A stretch of 64,000 nucleotides of DNA. Origin: Girardinichthys multiradiatus. Its lineage: Eukaryota; Chordata; Actinopteri; Cyprinodontiformes; Goodeidae. The position numbers and the translations under genes are program-made. Positions within the stretch are counted from its first letter, which is position 1. Each line of letters opens with the position of its first letter. Location: the NCBI RefSeq assembly GCF_021462225.1, contig NC_061813.1, forward strand, positions 18,686,442-18,750,441, read 5' to 3'. The notes beneath the pieces are model-generated. The model saw only the letters and a list, made by a program, of their open reading frames with translations, was not told the DNA's origin and searched no databases. Of this stretch, positions 23,395 through 34,560 are shown one piece after another.

Positions 23395-23800
23395 TTAGTT
23401 GGTCATGGCAGATGGCCGCTCACACTGAGCCTGGTTCTGCTGGAGGTTTTTTCCTGTTAAAGTGGAGTTTTATTTTCCACTGTCACTACATGCATGCTCA
23501 GTATGAGGAGTTGCTGCAAAAACAACAAATTGCTTGTGACTGTCCACGGTCGTTACATGCTCATACAGGAGGAGTGAATGCTGCATGACTTAATGCAATC
23601 TGATGGGTTTCCTTAGAAAGAAAACGTTGTAACCAGTTTGAAGAAGAAACTGAATTTGACTGCATGTTTGATTACTAGGATCAATTGGTATGTATGTACC
23701 TGATTTTGTATCTGTATGATTCAACTCAAATGACTTTTTATATAATTGAATGAATTGAATTGGTATAAAAATAAACTGAATTGAACTGAACTCATAATGA
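23395..23800 (+). mobile_element. LINE 3' untranslated tail fragment
   Basis: The segment starting near ggtcatggcagatggccgct and running through ggaggagtgaatgctgca matches a very common fish LINE 3' region as I remember it. It ends in an AATTG-type tail (ttgaatgaattgaattgg, then repeated tgaattgaactgaact). The tail resembles that of the LINE at 62519-64000. No coding part of the element is present, so this is a 5'-truncated insertion. Clean target duplications could not be established by eye. Confidence 0.6.
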
Positions 23801-24084
23801 ATTTTGTAAACAGATTAAAAAAAAAAAAATGTTATCATCCATGATCCCTGGAACACATTGCCCACTACATGATCACATTGTACTGTTGGGATCTTATAGA
23901 TAACTTTAATGTAAATAAATTACAAACAAAAAATAAATAAATAAATGCTGACTCCACTGGTCATCCCTTTTCTTACTTTCTTGTTTCACCTTAAATGTTT
24001 TTCCGGCCTGGATAAATAAGACAAAGAAAACACAGCCAACAAGATTATTTCCAGACCCTTATTCATTAACCCATTGTCTAAAGT

Positions 24085-24250
24085 TTGTCTGTTTGTCCAT
24101 CCAACCATATGTCCCTTTTTGATTGATCCATTAATGTATTTGTCGATTTGTCCATCTATTTATTCATCTACCCATCTGTTTATCCATTTGTCTGTCCTTC
24201 TGTCTGTCCATCAATCTATCTATCTGGTTGCTCATCTATCCATCCAACTT
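24085..24250. repeat. Degenerate tetranucleotide (CATC/TATC/TGTC) tract
   Basis: An imperfect array of four-base units such as tccatctatttattcatc and tctatctatctggttg. It is the source of the serine/isoleucine-rich frame there. Confidence 0.8.
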
Positions 24251-25789
24251 TGCATGTAAATGGTAAAGATGGGCAGACAAGGACTGAAAACTCTGAGTTC
24301 GGAAAGCTATGGAATTTTGACATAAAAATGTGTCGGAACCTTGGGGTTGCTTTGGCTGGAAACTGCTCAACTTTGTTGCTGTGCTGTAATAACTCTTATT
24401 TACAAAGAGGTTTTTGATGAAGACAGCGAGGGAAAAATAGGCTGAGAAGTACATAAAACTGACATTGGGAGCTGGAACATGTCTCATCTCAAACATAAAG
24501 TAAATGAAGAAAAGGAGACAGTGATGCGCTTTTGTGGCAACTTTTTCTAAACTATGCTGCAAAATGCTGACATTCTGCTGTTGTAGTCAAATTTACGTTG
24601 TAGGCAGAGGTTTATTCCCAGTGTGACAAAATGTTCCAACAGAAGCTCACTGATTATATTCAGGGGAGCTTTATTAATCTTGTCACACATTAAGCCGTGA
24701 ATCAGCACTAGTTTTTCATCTGTAAATATATTTATAAGACCTCCGCCGTAGTGTACAATGAATACCATTACTCTTGAATTCAGCCTTTTCTAACGATTGC
24801 CTATTCCACTGAAAGAAGAGGGAAATAAGTTCACCTCATTTTTTGTGGACTAAATTTCTAGCATTTCGCTTCCCAGAAGTTAAGCCAATTGTGCCTAGCA
24901 AACAAAGTTTTTTGTTTTGTTTGATTTAAAGAGAAGATGACAGAATGTTTTTATCTGAGATGTTTTTTTTTTTTACAAATTAGATGGGATTATCAGACTT
25001 ATTACATTGTTGTATTAAAATTTCAATGACATTATTGTGAAACTGTTTAAAAACAAAGTATCTGCACCAGCAAACGTAAATTCCACAGTAAGCTGTTCAT
25101 TGAAATATTGCTCATGAAAACTTGAAGCAGACAGTAGCAAAATTGGTTGTTTAATCCACAAGCCTATTACTGGTGAAGCAAGATGTTCTCAAATATAGCA
25201 AAATCAAAATCATGATAGCAGCTATAAACACACATTTTGGCTGCAAAATGAAAACAAATGCTTATTGTTTTATGACAAGCATTGTATACTACAAGAAGAC
25301 TGGCCTACCCTTGTTCTAATTTTCTACCCCACATTCTATTTCTACACTGTCACCTCTGACAGAACCTGACTAGTGGTCTTACTTCTAAATAGCTTTGAAA
25401 TCAACTGCATTGTCAGATCCTCATTTGTAAGTCGCTGTGGATAAAAGTGTCTCCCAAACGCATAAACACAAACATAGAATGCTGATTTTCTTAATTTATT
25501 TCTTCTTATCAATTTGACTGAACCCAAAATTAAGAGACAGTCACTGTGAAACCTTCATAGATGGACGTTTATATAATTTAAACACCAGCAAGAAGATGAT
25601 AGTTTTAGCTAAAAGTTCTTTAACTAAAACTAAACTTTGCATAAAAACGTAATTAAATGCATATTTGATTGAATATTTATTTGTTCTAATAATACATATT
25701 GACAATAAATCTTATGCTTTTTGGAAGGCTGTTTATTTGCCCCTTATGCATTTGTGGATTTGGCACAAAGGCCTCGTTAGTGGGAGAGC
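24251..25789. other. Spacer, no gene seen
   Basis: AT-rich DNA with chance frames only; nothing recognised. Confidence 0.55.
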
Positions 25790-26150
25790 TGTACACAACT
25801 GTGGATGGTGTCATATTCTTCAACTAGCATTTGAGATTTGACATCCCAATGAGATCTTGAAGAATAGAGTTCAGTGCCTAAGAGTGGAAATAGGGGATTG
25901 CTCCTTGTTGCTGAATCTCATCTTGATATCTGTCTGGATTAAGATTTCCTTAAATGATGTTGAGTCTTGTTTTCCAGTGAGTGATAAGCAGCCCCACACC
26001 ATCACACTTCCTTCATCAAACCATGTTTGGCAAAGACAGAGAGGATTTGTCAAGTTGTTCATGGGTCCAACTCAACATACTCAACTCTGCTGCTCAACCC
26101 ATAGAAGAATTTTCCTACAAATGTAGCTATAAGTGGAAATAAAAAGGCTT
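25790..26150 (-). mobile_element. Tc1/mariner transposase relic (minus strand)
   Basis: On the minus strand, the text around 25960-26020 translates to GSVMVWGCLS, the signature block between the first and second catalytic Asp of Tc1-like transposases. Upstream sequence on that strand (tacatttgtaggaaaattct, then a ggttgagcagcag phrase) also occurs at about 56040-56075 on the plus strand, so the two loci are copies of one family. Stops and frameshifts are frequent and no termini were identified. Confidence 0.6.
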
Positions 26151-26259
26151 TCTAATGGTATTAGACTCATCGTGTATCACAACAAAGAAAAAATTGACAA
26201 AGCACAAATTTCCTTATTGTTTGTGGTAAGATTACTCAAAGGCTTAATGGCGTGGGAAT

Positions 26260-26622
26260 TGTGACAGCCCTGCTGGGTAATTCATTATTTGAGCTGTTGC
26301 AGGAACAGATCCATTGGCTGGAGTGCAACAGGCAAATTGACTGAAAGCACGAGTTGGACCTTTAGCACTATATAAATGCCTGGGTGCTGTGCAGCATGCA
26401 CATGCTCCAGGGTCAGATTTGTTTTGTTTGCTTTTTCTTTGCTTTGCTTAATTTAACATTGAGTATTTACATTCAGTATTGTCACCCATTTACATGCATG
26501 ATTTTACTGACTTCATACACCAGACTGTTAATAGTTTTTTGTTATTTACTTTAAAATTTATATTTGTAAATCATACTATTGTGTCCCCGTTTTTGTCGTA
26601 ACCCATGAGCAAGGTTTTGACA
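26260..26622 (+). mobile_element. Probable solo LTR (363 bp) with 4-bp target duplication
   Basis: It starts TGTGACAG and ends TTTTGACA (TG...CA ends, short imperfect inverted repeat). It is flanked by GAAT at 26256-26259 and 26623-26626. A canonical TATATAAA box is at 26369-26376, about 110 bp from the 5' end, consistent with plus orientation. No internal region is adjacent. The 4-bp duplication could arise by chance, so this is weaker than the LTRs at 4639 and 40634. Confidence 0.5.
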
Positions 26623-26626
26623 GAAT

Positions 26627-28659
26627 GACATTTGATCAAAAGAATGGGCTTATATTTACAAAAATGAAATAAATGTTTATGTATTCATGTTGTGTGGTTA
26701 AAAAAATTAAGATTTACGCAAAATAAGTGTTAAACTAAAACAAGTATTCCAAATAATTTGTTTACCTCATATAAGCCACCTCTGTGCCATGGTAGGGTTT
26801 CAAAAGCAAAATAAATACTTCTTTAACTGAGAATTTAAGTGACTGGTAAAAAATACCAATTGTGCTTTAACCACACTTTATTTACAATTTTTGCTTTAAA
26901 ATAAATCACCAATACAGCATTTTTATTGTTTGTGGTAAATCTTAGTATTCATGCTGAGGATAAAGACATTGCCGTTTATTGTACAAGAGTGTTACAGATT
27001 GCATGTATTTTTGCTACTTTGAATAGGCTAACTGAGCATGTGGTCCTCTCGCCCAAAAACGCTTGAGACGAACAGGGGAAACAGGTGGAAATAGTACAGT
27101 TTAAGACAGCAGGGGGCCTAGGGGGAGTAAAAGATTATGAGGCAATTTAAAGGAAAGGGACAGTCTAGGACTACAGGGAATCAGGAAAAACAGGTAAAAG
27201 AGACTGAAAAAAAAAACAATCTGCTCTTTGGGAAATAAGTTTGAAAGTCAGAAGGAAAGCAGAGTAACAGACAGATGCAGTGGGAGATTGACAAAAGCGG
27301 GAATAGAAGTAAATGGACTGTGTTGTTTAGGGGATAAAGAGGTTAGTATAGTGAGTATGGGGTTTAAGCAGAGAAAATGAGCTAGAAAAATAAGAGAAGA
27401 AGGAGGCGTAATGGGATATTTGGGAAGTGGTGTTGCGATGGAAGAAAAGTTAAAGGTGAGAGAAGTCTGTAACAGAAAGAATGACAGATAGGGGGATGAG
27501 AGATGCCGGACAGGAACGGATGGGAGTAGAGCAAAAAAGGTAGGGAAAAAGGAATAAGAGAGTAGTTTGAGATTTAGGGTATATATGGAAGAGAGAGTGA
27601 CGGAGAGGAGCATATTGTCGTTATCGGACTGCTCCAGAAAGCCTGCTCCCTAATGGGGCTGGTGTGAAGGGGAAATGAGGACTAGGCCTGATGTTGCCTG
27701 ATTAGCCATGGACTCAAACGCACTTCAAAGGTGAAGAAGAGAAGAAGGAGTGCCTAGGTGTGTATGTGTGCATGAGGTTAGGGGCCGAAGGTGAGTCACC
27801 ATCACCTCCTGCAGCAGGGCCACAAATGAGAATCACCCTCAATTTTTAACAGACTCTCAAATACAGACGCATGACTATTTTTCCTTAGCCTTGAAAGGGC
27901 TGGCTGCTCTGAATAGAGGCGAACCTCTGAATAGGGAATAGATGGATTGGGGGAGTGGAGGGTAAATAGACAAAAAAGGCAGCTGGAGATGTGAAGGAAA
28001 GGAGAGGGAACAGGAAGGAAGGGGCAAAAGGAGGACAGGACATCAAAAAGAGTCATCATGCTCCATATTAGAGGAATAATGAAATTTGCCTTTTAGCTAA
28101 CGACATGTCCTGACGGCTCTGTTTTCACAGAACTTACAGCAGGAAGGATTTTGTCTTACAGTGGCTGCCTCAGAACAGAACACAATCAAACACACACTCA
28201 TATTTAGAACAATCAGCATGTTGACCAGTCAGAGACCCTATTTGAAATTTAACCCTCCCACAGACCTATGTCCCTTTTCTATCCCACACCCTGAATTCAT
28301 TAATGTCACACACCTCTAATCATATTCATCATACCAACCAGAGCCACCCCTACCTCTCTCCTTAAATTTTCTATCCATGGGAGCTGATGACCTTCATTAG
28401 CCTCCCTTTCTTTCTTTCCCACATTCTATATTTGTTTTTCATCTCCTTCACTCAGTGTTTGTTCACAGCTGTGCCCTCTCTTTGGATTTTCTCTTTTTCC
28501 CCCATTAATGTTACACACATTCAAAGCTTTTAGTTCATTTTATTTCTCACACCTATTTCTTCATACTGTTTGCTATGCCTTTACCATTATCACTCCCTCT
28601 TTTTATCTGCCATTCTTTTCTCATTACACCCGCTCTCTGTTTCATTAGCATACAGAGTA
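26627..28659. other. Spacer with long purine-biased then pyrimidine-biased stretches
   Basis: From about 27060 to 28050 the plus strand is strongly purine-rich with many gggga/gagaa words. From about 28260 to 28640 it is pyrimidine-rich. Reading frames here reflect that bias (Leu/Ser/Pro-rich on the minus strand) and show no domain. No gene was recognised. Confidence 0.5.
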
Positions 28660-28960
28660 AGTAGATGGCGCTCTGGGTAATCTGCGTGATTTGCTGGTGA
28701 CAAAATGGAGGGCGTCATCAGAGGTCACGGTGCTGCCATCAGCCGGCAAAACCGCTGTTGATGTCGGCCTGTCATACGCTCACTCTCACGCATGCATCGT
28801 ACATATTTGAAGCGTGCTGGAATGAAAGAAGGAAACATGGATCTGTAATCAGGTGTGACACATCACAGTGTAAACGCTGCAATCAAACCTGACAGCCACA
28901 TACACACAAGCAGTGTTTGCGTCGTGGGCCGCCAGGACGCAGACACTGACAGGTTTCTGC
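28660..28960. promoter_or_regulatory. Candidate conserved non-coding element
   Basis: A GC- and CpG-richer complex block (gatggcgctctgggtaatct; gagggcgtcatcagaggtca; cagccggcaaaaccgctg) in an otherwise AT-rich desert, with no coding frame. The regulatory role is inferred from composition only. Confidence 0.3.
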
Positions 28961-31900
28961 ATATACACTGAGATGCACATGAGAGCCGCTTTAATGAATA
29001 CTGAAGGAACCAGGTTCAGGAGTCACGTTTAGGTTTTAAAGAACGTAAAAGTGGGAGCTGTGCATCTTGACAGAGTGTACTTTCAAAATTATTACCTTTT
29101 CAATCCACCTATTATCACAGATTATCACCTTATTTCACTGACAGCTACAAACTGTTTTGATCAGTTTAATGGGGCGTCATCATCTAAATTTATATCATTA
29201 TGATAATTTTAATATGTTTCAAATGACTAATATTAGTAAAAGAGAGTTTTTAGAACCTGATTATGAACCTCAAAGGGGTCATTTCAGTTTCAATTGGAAG
29301 TTAGAGTAAACCCAGCAAAAAATGTAATTACTAGGTGTGTGACAACAGACCTATCTCAAGAAACAAGACAGTACACAATAATACATGGGAATAATACATG
29401 TTAGCACTATTTTGGGTGTAGTGGTGGGAGTAAAAATCTCTTTGTTTGTTTTTATTTTCAACTTCTTGTTTAAAGGATCTCTAGCACCAAAGCAAATAGA
29501 AACAATTACAAAACAATTTAGTCCGGATTGGACTTCAGGATTTTTACTCTTGTCTAATTTTAAGGTGGTGTTAATGATGAAAATGAAAGTCCCCTTTTTT
29601 GTGTTTTTACAAACTTCTAACTGTGTTTTAAAGAATGTCTATTTGATCTAGAATGTATGCAGTCCCGAATTGTTTACCAAAGTGTTTCAGATTTTGAATT
29701 AGATATGAGAAAATGCAGTCAAGACAGATTATGAAATCATGGAAACGGCCATTTAGTCTAACATGAACAGGAAGCTCCAAAGCAAATGCTAACTTTAGCA
29801 TCATTCACAGCTAATGGTTAGCCAGTCGAGGTACTCTCACAGTGCTTAGAAGTAATTTGCTTCTCGTTTGTCATGTTGTCACCATTTTATTTTTCTACTG
29901 AGTACCCAAAATGTTGCCATATAAACAATGTTAAAGTGGCAGAGGTTGTTTAAATGTGTTGTGGGTTCAACAAAAAGTTTTTATTAGCCTAGTCAGTTAG
30001 CACCGTGGAACAAATTAAAATGATTTCTTCCTTTCATTCTTAAAAATAACAGTCTAAAGCATATGCAACAGAGTGTCAAGATTCAAGTATTCATCACATC
30101 TAGGGCCTGTAATAATAGTTTACACTTCCCCAGACAAGATCACATGCTGATAGCGACTGGATAGGTCTGTGTGAGACAAACTTCACTTTTACAAGAAATA
30201 TTGTGGATTTTCAACACTGCGATATCTGGTACCACAAGATCTTTGCATGAGTTACATGACCTGTAAACGTGTGCTAACTTGAGTTATAGCCATCATATTT
30301 TATGTCAGTTTGTGAACTCTCATTTTACATCCCACAGTTTGCTTTTCCAGTTTTCTGGTACCAAAGATAGTCTTACATGGACTTAAGAGTACAGCTGGAG
30401 AGTAACAATTATAGCCATGTAATTATATCTTATGATATTAGTATTTCAAGACTCTTCATATTGTCAAAAATATATTTTCAGAAATGTGGCAAGAACTGTT
30501 CTGGTGTGTATTTTAAAAGTTAGTTTTCGCCTGTATTGGAAGCAATGAATTCATCTGAATAGCCAGTGTGAGGATTGCAACACATAGCTAGGTCAGCTAC
30601 TAAGCATTGGTGAGATGCCTGAAACACATTTTTGTGCATTTGCTCATGGCAGGGATGCAGAGTTATACACCACACTCCTTTATGTCCACAATGTCAGCAG
30701 TGTATTTGGAGATTACAGACATCCCTGTGATCTTACTGGATTGACTTGAACAATATGGTTCTTAAAGGGGGCTTTTGTTGCCTGAATATGGCCAGCCTAT
30801 GAGACAGAGGCCAGTGTTTTACATGCAACAAAGAGTGAGTAATACAGTCTAGATTTTGAGTATTAGCTAAGGTTTTTGTCACACAACTCAAGTTAACTCT
30901 CAGGACAGACACAATGGAAAGACATGTTTTAGCTATCTAAATTCTTGATAAATGGTGTATTGGAACATTTTAAATCATTTCACCTTTTATCTGGGATAAT
31001 TACACTGACTGATGCTTGTGTGAAATTGATGCACTATGGTGTTGCACATTGACTATTTCATATAAGTGTTTGCGGAATATATGTTCAGGAGTATAAATAA
31101 CCATGCAGTATAAAAGTTGTATGATGTAGTATATGTAATGTAATGTATATAATATAGCATATTGGTTCTTACTTGAACTACAACCTATTTTTTCAATGTG
31201 TCCAGATCATGGCTTCTTACCAGTGTCTACTGAAGATAAGAACTATATATAGGACTGTTGCAGTATTTTGTTTCAAACATAAATACATAAAAGATTAAAT
31301 AATCCTTTTACATCTCCCTATGTCGCTTTACTTTGGTTTTAAAAAGGTTCTTGTTTTTAGAGATCAGAAACCCTTTTGGTTTAAAATATCTTCATTATTG
31401 TTGTTCACACTGCCCTGCTAAATTTGTGAAAACTGTTGTAACTGTTGTGCATTTTTCTTGAAAAATACACATGGCATCTTCTTTATTACTTTTCAAGGCT
31501 GTTATTCTATACTTTACTTTTAAAGAGATTAAAGATTATTAAACCATCAGAGTGAGGAGAATAATAGTAAAATATACTATCTGACCTTCGCTTTCATTTA
31601 CAAAAGCTGTCATGTTTTTCATTATTCTTTTTGAATTTTTCTTTTCCATCAACTGCAGTGTACCATGAGAGGACAGCAGAACTAAATGCATGGGGTATGT
31701 TGATCAGTTGATGGCTCCCTCCCCTAATCTTGATTAAACATTTTACACTTTTTAATATCTGCTCATGCTTGACAAGCCAACTGTGTCTCAACAAAATAAA
31801 TCACACTAGTGTATGACGAGTTGGAGGAAGAAGGGACGGCCTAAAAAATATAATTACAAAGCATGGTAGCCACGAAGAAAAAGAGACAGAGAAATAAAGG

Positions 31901-33742
31901 GAAAATGCAACAACAGAGTGAAGAATAAATTCTCAGGAGGCTCTGTTAAGTTGTATTACACCATAAGCTTGTCACTAATGGTCTCCCTGCCATGGTTATG
32001 AGTGCTGGAAATGCTTTGGTGCTAATAGACAGATTATGGAAAGAAACGAAGCATGTCCTGAAATCCTCTTAGCAAGGCTTCACCTTTTTATGTATTTATT
32101 TCCTGCCATATTCTTTTCTGTCTCCCCCCCCCCTCCTTTTTTTCTCTACCTCAGTGGCCTTGGCATTGTCTCATAGAAAGTGTTTAATGTTTGATTCGTT
32201 CATGGTGGGGAGTGTTGTCTCTTGCTTCCTTGCTCTGTATCTTTTTCCATCTCACACATTTTTCAAAAGGCACTTTATTTATTGTCCCTGGGGAGCACTA
32301 TATTATGCATTAACCTGTTCAATTATGCATTCATTTATGCAGCCATTGCCTTATGTAAATGCACTTTATGATTAAACAAATTGTTTCACTGTTTGGCTGT
32401 GTGATTTCCTACACAGTGTTTGCCAGTGACATCATAATGCAATAGTAACAGTCTCAGTGTTTGAGGTATCTGAGTTCTGTTTGTGCCCTGTTAAACTGGT
32501 GAAGAGCCAAGGAGATTGCAGAAACCCACAGCAGGATTTTAAAGCATTAAGCCATCTAGAGGCTTCTTTTCTTCATTGGCTTGTGATTTTCATTCTGTAA
32601 TGCATGCTGAAAAAAGCTGTTTATTTGTACTTTTTAAAACTTAAAAAAACGTAATTGAAAAAAGTCTTATTTTATCATGTCATGCAATGAGAATGGTTGC
32701 ATTCATGCAGCCCTGCTTGCAGCAGTCTCTCTTGCTTCAGGAGAAGTTTATTTTTGGCTCCATGGAGTTTGATGGAGGGTTTTCTTTTTGGTTCTGGGTG
32801 GAAATAAGGATGTCCTTCACTGATGTATGGAGGTTGTTGATTGGCAAGTTGTGGAGGAGAGGTTTGTATGGCCAACTGCTGAGTGCCTTGCTGAGTAAAG
32901 CAATGTAGAATGTGATGTGCTTAAACATGAAGGCTGGGCAGCAGATCAATTAAATTATCAAGGTATAGAGCTAACATGCAGGAAATAAATGGACCACTGC
33001 TTTCTTCTACCTGATGTTGTTCTCTTGGTTAACAGGTTAGATCATTTGCAAGAATGCACATTGTAGATGTGAGTTTTTGACAAAAATGCCAAATCAACTG
33101 TTGTGGTTGTGTCTTTGACCATTCCCACAGCAAACTATCTAAATGTAGTTCAACATACTAGCAAACTGACAGCTATCATCCATTACTCTAAACAACAAAG
33201 TGATGTGTCTGCAATTACATACCTTGACCAGCTGATTTTAAAACCCCAACATAGGAAAGACTACCACTAACCACTGGCCAGTTTAGCAGTTAGTTACTAT
33301 GGAAACTGAACGCAGGCTTGTGGGTGGACATTACTACTGAGCAATGACTCCCACTGACTCCCTGAGCAACTCCTTCTAAGACAGGTCCTGCTCCTCTCCA
33401 AAGTAGTCGGTGAGCCCCGAACATCAAATCCTCTGGACAAAAACACAATTTTGCTTCATTGTATATTTTTCATACACAGTAAAAACAAATATTTACTTGT
33501 ATAAGAAGACATACTATGTGTTTCTCACTGTTTGCTAATAAATCAGACCGAACCTTCTTTGTTTAGGGTCAGTTAGGATTACCAAAACAATTTCTATTTG
33601 CGGAATGGGAGAAAAATAAAGGAGAGAGACAAATTCTTTTATTACTGTCTTCAAATTCAGAAGTTCACATAACCTGAAGGTACTACACCTTTAACAATCT
33701 GGAAAAGACCAAAAGATGAAATTGATATTTGGATGTTATTTG
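28961..33742. other. Long gene-free stretch
   Basis: No protein, RNA or repeat-family signature was recognised over about 4.8 kb. At 32285-32360 there are several octamer/POU-like words (attatgcattaacc, caattatgcattc, tttatgcagcc), which may mark a regulatory site. The run of C at about 32127-32137 is a simple homopolymer. Confidence 0.5.
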
Positions 33743-33857
33743 ACTGGCGACCTGTCCAGGGTGTAGCCCGCGTCTCGCCTGTAGACCGCTGGAGATAGGC
33801 ACCATCTCCCCTGTGACCCATTATGGAAGATACAGGTATAGAAAATGGAAGGATGGA
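33743..33857 (+). mobile_element. 5'-truncated SINE copy with 13-bp target duplication
   Basis: This is the 3' third of the same SINE family as 16242-16596 (shared ggcgacctgtccagggtgta and ctggagataggcacca), ending in a (GGAT)n tail. It is flanked by perfect 13-bp direct repeats TGGATGTTATTTG at 33730-33742 and 33858-33870. Loss of the 5' end, including both pol III boxes, with intact duplications is the signature of LINE-driven target-primed insertion. Confidence 0.88.
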
Positions 33858-33879
33858 TGGATGTTATTTGGATTCAAAC

Positions 33880-34560
33880 CAACAACTCTTACATACTGTG
33901 TTTTTGTTTGAAATCATGTGAAAATCAGATGAAACTAAAATTGAATTGTTTTACCGTAACAGCCACCATTGAAAAAGGGGAACTCACACAGCTGAAAACA
34001 CCATTCTATCTGTGGTAACGGTGGCAGCATCATATTGTGTGGGAGTTTTGTTGCAGGAGGGACTGGTGCACTTCACAATATAGGTTCAGAAAATAACATT
34101 ATGTGGAAACAGAAAAAACAACATGTCAAGACAACAGCCAGAAAGTTAAACTCTGGGTGACAATGGGTCTTCCAAATTCCCAGCGACCATCCTATCAAAT
34201 TATTTCCAAAATGGTTTAAGAACAGCAAGACCAATATTTTAGAGTGCCTGTCACAGAACTGTAAACTGAGTCCCTTAGAACATTTTTGAGTAGAGCTGGA
34301 CAGGTGTACGCGAGCAAGGCGGCCTACAGACCTCAATCACTTATCTTTCACCAGTTCTGACAGAAGGATTATGCAAAAACTCCACCAAACTATTGTGAGA
34401 ATCTTGTGGAGGGATACCCAGAAAGTTTGAGCCAGAATGTTTAAAAAAAAAAAGGTATTATACTAAAAACTTAGGAAATGTATGTAAACTTTAAAGAAAA
34501 TGAAAAAAATATATATTGAAAATATCCTCTCATTATTCTGGCATTTAATCAATGCAAAAA
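33880..34560 (+). mobile_element. Sleeping-Beauty/salmonid-type Tc1 relic
   Basis: The plus-strand sequence follows the salmonid-type Tc1 transposase gene: aatcagatgaaactaaaatt (segment before the first Asp block), acggtggcagcatcat and tgcaggagggactggtgcac (VMVWG region). Then comes gcgagcaaggcggcctaca (after the Glu block) and tggagggatacccagaaag near the C-terminus, then gtatgtaaacttt, typical of the family's 3' end. The copy has many substitutions, small deletions and stops. The 5' part of the element is not recognisable, and the truncated SINE lies immediately upstream. Confidence 0.75.
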
